Positions 21,213-32,091 of a stretch of 64,000 nt of DNA are shown piece after piece (position 1 is the first letter of the stretch; each line of letters begins with the position of its first letter). A model generated the notes under the pieces. The model saw nothing but the letters and a program-made list of their open reading frames with translations, did not search any database and was not told the origin of the DNA. Source of the stretch: Monocercomonoides exilis (taxonomy: Eukaryota; Preaxostyla; Oxymonadida; Polymastigidae); the NCBI GenBank assembly GCA_001643675.2, contig LSRY02000040.1, positions 400,001 to 464,000 of the forward strand. The letters are read 5' to 3'. The position numbers and the translations under genes are program-made.

Positions 21213-21438
21213 TAGATCAAAAAGAAACAAAAGATTTCCATTTCTGGCCTTATACAGCCAATCCTTGAGGCTTCTTCGCAATATCTTTAACACTTCTTTT
21301 TATATAACAAACATTAAACAGTGCGTATTACGATCGTTTTTGTGCTGCAAAATAATCAACGATGTTTGTATTTATCTTTTATTTTGTTATTTGCCCAGCT
21401 TTGCCCTTCTTTTTGAATGTTTTTTTATAACAAGCAGA
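21213..21438 (+). promoter_or_regulatory. conserved upstream block of family gene A
   Basis: The 5' flank of gene A aligns with the flanks of genes D (39737-39962) and B (25387-25600, inverted). The best core is aatcaacgatgtttgtat (21354-21371), whose end lies 68 bp before the ATG. It lies 67 and 66 bp before the ATG in D and B. A promoter or 5' UTR role is inferred from the position. Confidence 0.5.
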
Positions 21439-22893
21439 ATGAGTTTGTCAAATGCTGATAAATGTGAAAAAGGAGTTCATGCTAAGGCCAGAACAGAACA
21501 GTTTTCAAGTTTGTGCATTAATTTGGATTAAATAATTCTGAACATAATTTTTGTTTTTTTAAATTCTATTTGAAGAATTGTTTTGCGAACTGGAACATTG
21601 TAGAGAAGATGAACAAATACAGAAAATCAAGGAAATGAATGGATTAATTGATGAAATGAATGGCAAAGAATTTGAATCAATTTTCACAAAAGATCTATAC
21701 AATAAAATTCAGCAAATGATTGAAGAAAAGACATTGTCATGGAGAAACGCAACCTTGTTGTTGAAGCATGTTGGATATTGCAAAGAGCTGAAACATATTT
21801 CATTTTATTCTTTTAATTATTCATCATTGAGCGAAAGAATGAGAGGGATGATCATTGATGAAAATGAGAAGAAGAAAGAAAAAAAAATGAAAAGTTTCTG
21901 CTTGATCTTTGTGAATGCTATGCTTTGCTAAGCTACAGGTGTTCATATGAATTACTTTCAATTGCTGTTCCTTGCCTTCTGAAAGTTGCATTGAAGAAAG
22001 ACGAGACCGAAGAAGCTCAGAAGGAAGTGGAAATGGCGTTGCTGGCTTTGAGCAATATTGGAAATTGGGTTTGAGAACATTTTTCCATTTTGATATTTTT
22101 GCATATTTTCCTCATTTTTTTTCAAAAGGAAATTGAACAAGAACTGTATTTGAACGAGATAACAGAAATCATCAGATATCATCAGGAGCATCACAACCTC
22201 ACTCGACTTGCCTATCAGTCTGCTTGGCAGTTTTTGTTTTATCGATTAATCAGAGATAAAAGTCTGGAAGAAGTCATCGTGAATGAATTGCATTTTGGAA
22301 GAGAGGCAGCAAGAGAACTGGAAGATCTGTCAAAGAGTGTGGATTGGAAGAGAAAAGAAGAAAGAAGAAAAGAAACAAAAGTGAAAGAAGTGTCTGTTAT
22401 CAAGAGATGGCTCGATGTTATTGATAATTACTTTTCCTCGTGTGAATTGTGGAACAAAGAACTTGCTGGACTCATCGGCAGCATTGTTCAAGTGTTTCTA
22501 GCATCAAGGGACAATTACAAAGAAATTCTAAATGGATGCTTCAATACACTAAGATATGCAGCAGATAATAGAAATGTGAAAATTGATGCTTTTGTAAAGG
22601 AAGGAATCATAGTTCTGTTTTCAGAAGAAATGAATCAATCAACTTTGGATGATGAAAATATGTTGAATTGCTTGTATTTCTTTTTGAATATTTCAGAAAG
22701 GTTGAAAGAAAAGAAGGATGAAGAAACGGACGAAACAAAACGAAAAGAGTTGAAAAAAAAGATATTTGAAAAGATGGAAGAAGAAGGACTTGAAGATATC
22801 ATTGCAAGCCTTTATGGATTCATTTCTTTTGTAAACAAAAATGGTTATCGAGATATATCAAAAAATACTTCTGATTATTTTGTGAATGATTAA
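21439..22893 (+). pseudogene. helical expanded-family member A, one frameshift
   Basis: Three exons: 21439-21508, 21576-22068 and 22129-22893 (TAA). The product would be about 440 residues, almost all amphipathic helix. Exon 2 gives LFCELEHCREDEQIQKIKEM and NATLLLKHVGYCKELKH. Exon 3 gives LTRLAYQSAWQFLFYRLI, VNELHFGREAARELEDLSKS and KELAGLIGSIVQVFLASR, ending in a Lys/Glu coil and EEEGLEDIIASLYGFISFV. This resembles armadillo/HEAT-type solenoids, but no consensus repeat can be asserted. Exon 2 carries a one-base frame change in a 9-A run (21879-21887), either a real lesion or a sequencing error. Intron phases (1, then 0) match the paralogues. Function unknown. Confidence 0.6.
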
Positions 22894-23912
22894 CAAAATT
22901 CTTTTCAATAATAATTGTGACTCTAAAATAATATTTTCTTTTCTTTTTTTTCATATCACAAAATTGAAGGAAAACAAGAATTGAATGAATTAAAATGTGG
23001 TTTTTATTTCCCTTTTTAAAAAAATGAAAAATAAGAAATTCTTTTCTTTTCAAAAAATTCCATCAAGAATCTTCGTTGAATTGATTATTGCCCTCCATCT
23101 TCTTCAACAGGATTCATTTTGAGCTTTGTATTCAATTGTTCAGTTTTTGCCTTTTGAAGCCTCCGAACTTTTGAGCTTATTCTATTTCTGATTATATTCT
23201 CAATGAACAAGAGAAGGTGAAGGAGAAGAATGAAATGGTAATTCTTGAGAAGAATACAAAAGAAATGAAGAAAGAAATGTTCGTTGAAGAAACCTGTTAT
23301 CAGCTTCTTTTGTGCAAAATAAAACAGCAATAAATCTGATGACAAAGAAGAAGATGAAGAATGAAAATCTTATTCAAAAACTGCTTGGCTGAAACAAGTC
23401 AATCTCAATTGAATTCTATCTCTGTTTTTCTTTCTCTTTTGCTCAGAAATCTTCATTTGAAATTCATCCAAATTTTGTTTCATTGCCCTTCACTTCCATT
23501 CCATCCATCATCCGAAAGTGACTCAACCACAATTCACCTGAGTTGTGTGTTGTCTTCCTTGTCGAAACGAATGAAGAAGAAGAAGAAAAGGAAGATCACA
23601 ATTGTTGAAATGAAGACAGATGCTGTGTGAATGTTTGAATGAGGGAGGGAGAGTGTGTGAGTGATGTCAAAGTGGAAGATGAGAATGAGAAGATTGAATG
23701 AAATGAATGAAGAACACACAATTTTTGTTGAATATTCTTCGTGTTCAACTGAAAATGTTGCTTCAGAACGAAATCTTTTCTCATCTCTCTTCTCTTATCT
23801 TTTCATATTTGTTTTTTCACATGCTCGCTTTCTTTCGTCTTTCTTCTTCAAGTTTTCTTCTTTTCTGAGATGAGATGAGATGAAATGAATGGAGATGTGT
23901 GGAATATTCCAT
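22894..23912. other. intergenic between family genes A and B, minus-strand fragments
   Basis: Two short minus-strand stretches are protein-like: SSKVRRLQKAKTEQLNTKLK ending in EEDGGQ and a stop at 23085, and LDEFQMKISEQKRKKNRDRI around 23450. Both look like coiled-coil pieces, and no complete gene could be assembled. The rest is A/T- or GA-rich with nothing seen. Confidence 0.3.
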
Positions 23913-25386
23913 TTACAGATACGTTAAACATTCAGAAGCATTTTTTGATAATTTAAGATAACCATTTTCGTTAACAAAAGAAATGAATCCATAAAGGCTT
24001 GTTGTGATATCTTCGTATCCTTCTTCCTCCATCTGTTCAAATATCTTTCTTTTCAATTCTTTTCGTTTTGTTTCGAGCATTTCATCATTCTCCTCCTCTT
24101 TCAGTCTTTCCGAAATTGAAAAACAGAATCTCAAACAATGATATACCATTTCGTTATATAATGTTGATGGGTGAATCTCCTCCAGAATAACTTCAACAGC
24201 TCTGCTCTTTTATAAGATATCTTCATGCTCAACTCCGTTTCTTGCTGCAATTATTAATACATCAACACATTCATTGCGTATGATTTGGCATCTACCCCTT
24301 GCTTCTAGAAACACTTGAACAATGCTGCCGATGAGTCCAGCAAGTTCTTCGTTCCACAAATCGCAGAAGTAAAAGTAATCATAAATTGCATCGAGCCATC
24401 TCCTGATAATATGCAATTCTTTCGTTACTTCTCCGCTTTCTTCTTTTCTCTTCCAATCCACATTCTTTGACAGATCTTCCAGTTCTCTTGCTGCCTCTCT
24501 TGCAAAATGCAATTCTTTCACTATCACTTCTTTCAGGCTTTTGTCAATGTATAATCTGTTTATCAAAAACTGCCAAGCTGATTGATGGGCAAGTCGAGTG
24601 AGGTTGTGATGTTCCTTATGATATTTGATGATTTCTGTTATCTCATTCAAATACAGTTCTTGTTTTATTTCCTTATTAAAATCAGAAAAATATGCAAAAG
24701 TATCAAAAAGGAAATAGAAGCAAACATACAAAAAATGTGTTAATATGACTTAAAGCCAGCAAAGCCATTTCCACTTCTTTTTGAGTCTCCTCATTTCCCT
24801 CTTTCTTCGAGGCAGCTTTCAGAAGGCAAGGGATAATTATTGAAAGCAATTCATCCGAAATAGAGCAGAAATTCAGCAAAGTGAAGCATTCACAAAGATC
24901 AACCAAAAGCTTTTCATCCTTTTTCTTCTCATTTTCATCAATCATCATCTCTTTCATTCTTTCGCTCAATAACGAATAATCAAAAGATTCTAAGTAAATT
25001 GTTTTCAGCTCTCTGAAATATCCAACATGCTTCAACAGCAAGATTGCACTTTCCAATGACAATGTCTTTTCTTCAATCATTCTGTAGATTTTATCGAACA
25101 GTTCTTTTGTGAAAATTGATTTGAATTCTATTTCATTCATTTCATCCATCATTCTTTTCATTTCCTCAATTTTCTGCATTTGTTCATCTTCTCTGCAATG
25201 CTCAAGCTCATAGAACAATTCTTCAAAAGGCATTCAAAAAACAAAAATTTTGTTCAGAATTGGTCAATCCAAATTAAAGAACAAACTTGAAAACTGTTCT
25301 GTTCCGGTCGTAATCAAAATTTCATCTTCAAAATAATTATCTTCAGAATTATTATCTTCAGAAATATCATCTTCTGACAAACTCAT
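23913..25386 (-). pseudogene. helical expanded-family member B, in-frame TAA
   Basis: Exons 25386-25287, 25220-24730 (491 nt) and 24671-23913. The second intron has a consensus donor, GTATGT. The N-terminus is acidic with repeated ISED-like units (MSLSEDDISEDNNSEDNYF). The body matches gene A: FYELEHCREDEQMQKIEEMK, ESAILLLKHVGYFREL, LTRLAHQSAWQFLINRLY and ELAGLIGSIVQVFLEARG. Exon 3 has a TAA at 24210-24212 where paralogues read D-x-L-x-K-S-G-A. An inserted codon seems to have created it. Readthrough would restore the normal C-terminus (RLKEEENDEMLETKRKELKR, EEEGYEDITTSLYG). Either a pseudogene or a truncated product. Confidence 0.6.
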
Positions 25387-25600
25387 TCTGTTTGTTCCAA
25401 AAAATATTCAAAAACAAGGCAAAGCGTGATAAGAAACAAAATAAAAGATAAATACAAACATCGTTGATTATCTTGCAGTACCGAAATGATCGCAACACAA
25501 ACTGTTCTATTTTTGCTTAATAAAAAGAAATCCAAAAGAAAATTCGAAGGAGCAGCAATGATTAGTTGTTTGATCCAAAAATGGTAATTTTTTGTTTTTT
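25387..25600 (-). promoter_or_regulatory. conserved upstream block of family gene B
   Basis: Minus-strand counterpart of the blocks before genes A and D. The core (complement at 25452-25472) ends 66 bp before the ATG. The region 25601-26250 further out holds nothing recognisable. Confidence 0.5.
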
Positions 25601-26254
25601 GATCAAACCAAAAGAAATTCAAGATGGTGAAAACGTTATGATTTTTGAATTTTCTTAGGAATTGAAGCAGTTTTTAACAAATTTCGGAGAAGCATCAATC
25701 AATAAAAGATGAATGGAATATCTATTATTTTGAAAAGTGAAACAAGTAGATAAGTTGATTGTTAAAGAGAAGATGTTATACATATTTCTGGACTTCAATT
25801 CTGACAAAAAACAAGGGCAACTGATGTTTGTGTGCTCAAAAAATGCAATCTGTTTTTGACATTCATGCATTTTTCTTTTGTGCAGATGATTCGTGGAACT
25901 ATTGAAGATGAAAGAATTCGACAATCAAAAAGTATTAACAATACAAAAGCATTGTGCAGTTGCTTTCAAAGAAAGCGAACTTGAAACGAACCAACAAGAA
26001 GAAAGAAAAAGGTGAAAAAGTATCAACCACAAAAGTGGCCAAAAGAATTGGAGAATAAACAAAAATGAAAATCATTGTGAAGGCTAGCTCCAACGGCAAA
26101 GTTTCATCGTTTCACATATTGGTGCTAAAGTAACAAAAGAATAAGCAGACAATGGCTTTTATGTACTAAATCATTGAACACCTTCGACAAAAAGAAAGCC
26201 ATTTTGCGAGATTGAACGGGAAAGAAAGAAAGAGATGCCAAAAGCCTCTAATCC

Positions 26255-26800
26255 TTGAGAAACATCATTGAATACCGCGAGCGTTTTCTGATTTTCAATA
26301 AAGCAAATAAGATTGATCTGACTTCAACAGAAGGAATTTATCTCATCATATTGATTCTCTTTAACAAAAATATGGAGATTGTTAAACACATTGATTCTTG
26401 TTCTGGAAACATTGTTTGTTCCGATATTATTCCTTTTGAATAATCCAGAGAATCTTTTTAAATTCATTCTTCGATATTTCAACAGAATACAAAAACTTCA
26501 TCTTTACCATCTCCTTAATCCTACGTTTTTTCACAGGAAACACTGAATGGAAAGAATGATTGTGATGTTGAACATCTTTCGAATTTTCAGTAATGTGTGC
26601 ATCCAACAAGCAATTAAAGGAGAAAAGAGAAGAGAAACTGGAAAAAAGGAAAAGAATATTTGAAAAACAATTTTATGAAAAAGGAGAAGAGATGTTTGAG
26701 AGACCAGTTTGTTGGAGGAAATTGAGGAAATTGTCATTAATGGGAAATTGTTAGATCTGCTGAAATGTGAGGATATGAGAGAGAAAGAAGAGAGATAGAA
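26255..26800 (+). pseudogene. decayed plus-strand gene, unrecognised
   Basis: Successive protein-like stretches in different frames: NIIEYRERFLIFNKANKIDL and GIYLIILILFNKNMEIVKHI (26255-26430), then PENLFKFILRYFNRIQKLHL (26440-26530). After an acceptor-like cgaattttcag (26578-26588) come NKQLKEKREEKLEKRKRIFE and, one frame over, SLLEEIEEIVINGKLLDLLK (to about 26797). At least two frame changes have no good splice sites. The product would be helical with a charged coil. From 26800 to 27661 the sequence is A/T-rich with no gene seen. Confidence 0.35.
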
Positions 26801-27661
26801 AAAAAAAGAAAAAGAAGAGGAAGAAGAATAAAGAGGAAAGTGACAAAGAAAAGTATTTGGCAAAAATGAAAGAGAAGAATGCAAAGTTTGTGCTATCGTG
26901 CTCCACTGCCACGAGATAAAAGAAGAGTTTTATTAAAATTATTTTCAAAAACTGAATATTGAAGGTTATTATATTGTTTTTCGCGTATTTATTGGTTTTT
27001 TTCCATTTCTTTGTTGATATTTCCGCTTTTCTCATTTAAAGTGGAACATTTGTCCTTTTTTTTTTATTAAAAATACTTTGTACTTCCATATTGAATTTTG
27101 TTGCTTTTCAGAGTGGAATTATGTGGTAGAAGATTGATTTGATTGATTAATGATTGAATAATGATTTTCTCCTTCTAATTCAGAACTTGAGAAGCTGCTT
27201 TTTCTCTTCTTCATCATCCTCTGAAAAAAGTGTTTTTTTATTAAAAGCATCCAAATTATGCAATCCTTTTTCTATATTACACATTTCAACAACGAAATAT
27301 ACTACCTTTAGCAAATATGGTGCAATATTCCAGCAGTTTTGAAAAATACTGCAATTTGATCCAAACTTTTTCTTCTTTCATATCATAATTAATGAAGCAA
27401 TCTTCTCAAAAAAATTTTTATTTGAATTGAATATTGAATTGAGAAACAATTCAGAAATAATAGAGTGAAACAAAATTCATAAACAAATAAAATATCATCC
27501 CCTATAGAAGCAATAAACGTTATAAATTCAATTTGAACATATTTGTCAACAATACATATCTTTGGCAACAATCATTTAGCTTTTTTTTTTTGTTAAACAT
27601 ACCCTTAATTATAATTGAATAATCAACGTAAATAAAAAAATGCAACAGATCAAAAATCGAA

Positions 27662-28855
27662 ATGGAAAAAAAGGTGTCTGGCAAGCCGAAAAGCATCGAG
27701 CAGCGTAAGCAGCTGTACAGCCTGGATGGGATCCGCGGGATATGCGGGATGTGTGTTGTGTTCTACCACCTGGTGGGGACTATATACCATTACCAGCCGT
27801 ACACGAAGATTGTGAATCACGGATACTTGATTGTGGACTTTTTCTATTTGATCACCGGGTTTGTGTTGGGGTATGCGTACGACAAAAAGAAAACGTCGCT
27901 GTCAGCCTGGAGCTTCGTGAAGAGGCGTTTTGTGCGGCTGCAACCACTGGTATTCCTCACTTCGCTGGTGCCAACGTTTTTCTTGCGGTACTTGAATGCA
28001 CCTTCAATCGGGTGGGTGAATTACGGGGATGTTCCTGTTTTGAACAGGGTGGTACTGCTGATTTTAGCGACACTTAACATTCCAGCGCAGAAAAGTCTTG
28101 TGTACTCAGCAAACCCGTCGATGTTTCCTCTGAACCCTCCTCAATGGTTTTTGGTATATGCTTACATTGGGAACATCCTGTACATAGCGGTGTTGAGGTA
28201 TTGTCGAACTTCTGTTCTTTGTGTGTGTGCTGCAATATCCTCGATATGCACCGGATACATGACTTTCACGTCTGAGTTTGGGTACGTGAACGGAGGATTC
28301 CTTCTAAACGATCGGAAGATGGCGCCGTTTGGGATTGTGAGGCTAATGACACCTCTGCTGATCGGGCAGGTTATAAGCAGGGTTTATCAAAAGCAGGAAA
28401 TGAAGTCGAAAGAAGAGGAAAAGAAGGGAAAGAAGAGTTCAGGGGGAATTCAATTTGCATTCTGGATTGCGAGTGCTTGCCTGATTTCGATGAGCAAAGT
28501 TCCGTATCTACGCAAGGAGGGGGAAAGCGCATACAGAAACGCAGCGTTTGACACAGCAGCAGTGACGATTATTGAACCACTGATATTGATGGTGATCATC
28601 AACGGATGCCAGCCGAGCCAATGGGAGTGCGACTTGTTCGTGTGGATGGGAAAGATGTCATATCCGCTTTTCCTGTGCCATCACATTTTTGTAGACTTTA
28701 TGTTCTGCTGGGTGGCGAACAACAATCTTACGTTTGACTATGTGTGGATCATGTTTGTGGGGATTATTGTGTTGAGTGTTGCTCTTGCGCATTTCTACGA
28801 GATTTACTTCAATGAGCCTGTACAAAAGTGGATATCAACACGTCTTCATGTGTAG
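27662..28855 (+). CDS. acyltransferase 3 (OafA/NolL-type) membrane protein
   Basis: Intronless 397-residue ORF, ATG at 27662, TAG at 28853-28855. The N-terminal segment YSLDGIRGICGMCVVFYHL carries the Asp-Gly-x-Arg-Gly...His signature of acyltransferase family 3. GYLIVDFFYLITGFVLGYAY is the usual second segment (F-F-x-x-S/T-G-F). About ten hydrophobic segments follow, with a Lys/Glu loop near residue 250 and CHHIFVDFMF near residue 345. Length is normal for a stand-alone domain. Family members transfer acetyl or other acyl groups to extracytoplasmic carbohydrates or lipids, and the substrate here is unknown. Base composition is much more GC-rich than its neighbours, and there is no intron. 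This is consistent with transfer from bacteria, or with strong codon bias. Confidence 0.85.
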   Translation: MEKKVSGKPKSIEQRKQLYSLDGIRGICGMCVVFYHLVGTIYHYQPYTKIVNHGYLIVDFFYLITGFVLGYAYDKKKTSLSAWSFVKRRFVRLQPLVFLTSLVPTFFLRYLNAPSIGWVNYGDVPVLNRVVLLILATLNIPAQKSLVYSANPSMFPLNPPQWFLVYAYIGNILYIAVLRYCRTSVLCVCAAISSICTGYMTFTSEFGYVNGGFLLNDRKMAPFGIVRLMTPLLIGQVISRVYQKQEMKSKEEEKKGKKSSGGIQFAFWIASACLISMSKVPYLRKEGESAYRNAAFDTAAVTIIEPLILMVIINGCQPSQWECDLFVWMGKMSYPLFLCHHIFVDFMFCWVANNNLTFDYVWIMFVGIIVLSVALAHFYEIYFNEPVQKWISTRLHV

Positions 28856-29599
28856 AGTGCGGCAAAATGTTTTTTATGAAGCCATCAAAAATCGGGGGAA
28901 AAAATGAAATTGGCTTGGAAAAGATTGCAGCGATACGAATTCATTTCGAATTTTGATGTATTTATATTTTTGTTTTTTGTTTTTTGTTTTTTGTTTTTTG
29001 TTTTTATTAAAACAAACACCTTTCCATGTCGAAGTGTAAATCAATGCTTTGAGTTGAAAGTGAATTGTAAGCAATGACAAATCAAATATTCATGAAATGG
29101 TATCACTATTTTCTTTGTTTATTTTTAATATTTTGAAACTTTTGGATGGGTGTTGGAAAAATAACTCCTTATTGAAAGCGGAAAGGTTTGATTTCGATTC
29201 TAAGATAGAAATGTTTTTCGTGTTGCGATATTTCATGGAAGGAAAACCATTTCTTCAATCAAATATATGGGAATACAAAAAGGTTTGATTGCTAATGAGA
29301 AACTGAATAAAAATGAACCTTTTTGAACTTCTTTTTGCGAGACTCACAAAATTAGCTTTTTCGAAACATTGCCACTTAAATACTTGTGATATAATTTAAA
29401 CTCATCCTGAAAAACAATAAGAAAATTATTTCTCTTGCATTTTAATAAATATTAAAAAAACAAAAAGAATCCAAATATTCAACATAAAAAATAAGTTCGG
29501 TAACACTCCAAAATCAACGAGGGAGATAAATGAAAAAGCTAAAGTCCTGACTGTTATGATTTATGAATATAATAAACAAAAAAATAAAATCCATCAAAA
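28856..29599. other. intergenic, short tandem repeat
   Basis: Holds a tandem array of ttttttg heptamers at about 28969-29004. The remainder is A/T-rich with no gene seen. Confidence 0.5.
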
Positions 29600-32062
29600 T
29601 CAAAACTGATTTAATGAATCCAAATCTCTTTGAAACGAAAGAAAACAGGAACAAAACCTATCAAACGAAAAGAGAGACGAAACATTAATCATTTCCACTA
29701 ATTCACTTGCGGATTCTGGAATGTCTTGAGAAAATGATTGCAAACGAGTGTCATTGGCCAGCTGCAATCCGCCAAATGAAAGACATTTGCTCAAATTGCT
29801 CAATTTAAAGCAATCAGTTTCTTTCTCATTTGACGAACAAGCTTCTGCCACTCTATCTATCTCATTCACACACATGTGTCCTTTTCCATTCTTTTTCTTT
29901 CTTCTCAGCTTTCTCTTTGCTTCTGAATCCACATGATTCCGTTTTTGCTGCATAAACATGCTGTCCAAATGCATAATCTTCTTTTCTTCCATTTTTAAAG
30001 CCTCAAAAACTTTCTTTTTTCTTTGTTCTTCATTTTCAAACTTCTGAAAAGATAAAAGCAACACAAACACGAAAAGCTCAGAGAAAGAAGGGAAAAGAAG
30101 ATGGTGAAAGAAACTGTGCGAAGAAAACGAAGAAAACGAAGATGATGACGAAAGACGAGATGAAAAAGAATCCTTCAAAGAATTCTGAGTGAAGGTGAAA
30201 GAGGAAGGAGAAGGAGGCAGTTGATGAATACTGAATGGATACAAGGCAGACAGCTTCACAGGAAACTTGTTTGTTTGCAACAGCCCCAAACACGATTTGT
30301 TAGAAGAGAAGGAAGAAGAAGAAGAAGAAGAATTAGCAGAAAATTGATCGAAACAGCATGAAGAGAAATAATCTTTATGTTGAAAAGCAGAATATTCACC
30401 ATACGATTGACAATGCTCAGTTTTATTGCACTTTCCTGAAACCAATTTTGAGGCTATTTCTCTTGCTGAAGAGTCAGAAAGAGAGCGGTTGTGATAGCAA
30501 CAATGATGATATCGGTGACAAGATGTGTTAATGAATTGCTCATTAACATTAACATTGGCGATCTGCTTGTTGCTGTTTGATGAAGAGGCAGACAAAGGCA
30601 ATAAAGAAGACAACGATTGCTGTGAAGAATTAATGAACGGTGAAGAATTGCAAGAAGAGGCAGATGGGAAGAAGCTTCGATATTTCGAAGAAGTTGAAGA
30701 AGAAGACAGATTTATCATCAAACTTTTTGGGTCAGCCGAAAGAGCTGAAGAAGCAGCAGGGGCATTTGAAGAAGGAATGAAAGAAGAAACAGCCGACGGA
30801 TTTGAAGAAGCCAATGAAACAGAATAGCGCTTCATTGGAGAATCAACAGCTGAAGAGTTGTTCCTCCTCTTGTTCGCATTGCTGGCATTTTCTGCAATGA
30901 AAGTGCGTCTCATTGAACTGCACTCGCGGCAATGGCATCTGATTCCAGAAAGAAACATGGAAAGCGGGTGCGTAAGAGAGGAAAGCGAGGAAAGAGAGAA
31001 AGAAGAAGGAGAAGGATGAAGAGAAAGAGGGATCGGAGGAAGATGCAGAGCAGAGGAAAGAGAATTGTCGTTCGAAAAAGACGGGGAGAGAGAAGATAGA
31101 GAAGAAGAAGAAGAAGAAGAGGAAATTGGATGTTTTAATAATATTTCAGCAGTATTCACAATCAAAGAAGAAGAAGATGATGATGATGATAGAGAAGAAG
31201 AAGAAGTCCGAAGAAGAGAAGGAGAAAGAGAAGGAATGCAAGAATATGAAGAAGAACGTTCATCAACAAGTAGAGCAGCAACAAAACTGGATTTTTCTGT
31301 TTCTTCGCCATTTTTCGGAGATTTTGGAGATTTTTGAGAATTTTTTGAGTTTTGAGGGTTTTTTCTGTTTGTTTGTGTTTTGATGGAAGAAGAAGACAAA
31401 GAAGAAAGAGAAGAAAGAGAAAAGGAAGGAGAAGAAGAAGAAGAAGGGAAAGAAGAAGGCGAAACAGTAGAAGGAGTAGGAGAAGGAGAAGAAGAATAAG
31501 AAGAAGACAAAGTTGAATGATGATGAGGAGGTTGAGGGCTCAACACTTGAACAGAATAATACAGAAGCTCAGGAATAGAAGAGGAAGAAGAGGAAGAAAT
31601 AGAAGAAGAAGGAAGAGAAAGAGGGAGAGGAGGATCCAAATGAGGAGAAGAGACGAGAGGAGGATTTGAAAGAGAGAGAGAAAGAGGAGGAGGAGGAGAA
31701 ATTGGACGGGAAGGACTTTCTGAAGAAGAAGAAGAAGATGATGATGATGATGATGAAGGAGAAGGAGAATAGGAAAAGGAAGAAGAAGAAGCAGATTCAG
31801 ATAATGGAGATGATGATGATAATGATGAAGTTAAAGGATAAGAGGAGGAGGAAGAAGAATTTTTAGGAGAAGAAGATGAAGAGGATAATGATGAATCAAG
31901 AGAAGAAGAAGAAGAAGAAGAAGAAGAACTCGAGCATTCTCCGTCGTGGCTTTTCGGATCGCTACTGGTATCAAAGGAACCGGTGGATGCGCAAGATTTG
32001 TCTCGTTTCTCCAAGAAATTTGAAACCCGTCTTGACTTTGACTGCTTCCTGGTCAGCTTCAT
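29600..32062 (-). CDS. large Ser-rich hypothetical protein (about 820 aa)
   Basis: Long minus-strand frame. I chose the ATG at 32062 (MKLTRKQSKSRRVSNFLEK) because the upstream 97 codons are a shadow of the DIRS RNase H fragment. The first half is poly-Ser/Pro encoded by GA-repeat DNA, with small islands: KTQTNRKNPQNSKNSQKSPK, GIRCHCRECSSMRRTFIAEN and CHRYHHCCYHNRSLSDSSAR. The C-terminal part is charged (RKKKVFEALKMEEKKIMHLD, EAKRKLRRKKKNGKGHMC) and ends in RDLDSLNQF. A hydrophobic stretch (FSELFVFVLLLSFQ) ends exactly at an acceptor-like tatcttttcag near 30046. It may be translated intron rather than a membrane segment. Function unknown, possibly nuclear given the basic clusters. Confidence 0.5.
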   Translation of the reverse strand: MKLTRKQSKSRRVSNFLEKRDKSCASTGSFDTSSDPKSHDGECSSSSSSSSSSSLDSSLSSSSSSPKNSSSSSSYPLTSSLSSSSPLSESASSSSFSYSPSPSSSSSSSSSSSSESPSRPISPPPPLSLSLSNPPLVSSPHLDPPLPLSLPSSSISSSSSSSIPELLYYSVQVLSPQPPHHHSTLSSSYSSSPSPTPSTVSPSSFPSSSSSPSFSLSSLSSLSSSSIKTQTNRKNPQNSKNSQKSPKSPKNGEETEKSSFVAALLVDERSSSYSCIPSLSPSLLRTSSSSLSSSSSSSSLIVNTAEILLKHPISSSSSSSSLSSLSPSFSNDNSLSSALHLPPIPLSLHPSPSSFSLSSLSSLTHPLSMFLSGIRCHCRECSSMRRTFIAENASNANKRRNNSSAVDSPMKRYSVSLASSNPSAVSSFIPSSNAPAASSALSADPKSLMINLSSSSTSSKYRSFFPSASSCNSSPFINSSQQSLSSLLPLSASSSNSNKQIANVNVNEQFINTSCHRYHHCCYHNRSLSDSSAREIASKLVSGKCNKTEHCQSYGEYSAFQHKDYFSSCCFDQFSANSSSSSSSFSSNKSCLGLLQTNKFPVKLSALYPFSIHQLPPSPSSFTFTQNSLKDSFSSRLSSSSSFSSFSSHSFFHHLLFPSFSELFVFVLLLSFQKFENEEQRKKKVFEALKMEEKKIMHLDSMFMQQKRNHVDSEAKRKLRRKKKNGKGHMCVNEIDRVAEACSSNEKETDCFKLSNLSKCLSFGGLQLANDTRLQSFSQDIPESASELVEMINVSSLFSFDRFCSCFLSFQRDLDSLNQF

Positions 32063-32091
32063 CTCATTGATTGTGCGTTTTCTATTGTTGT

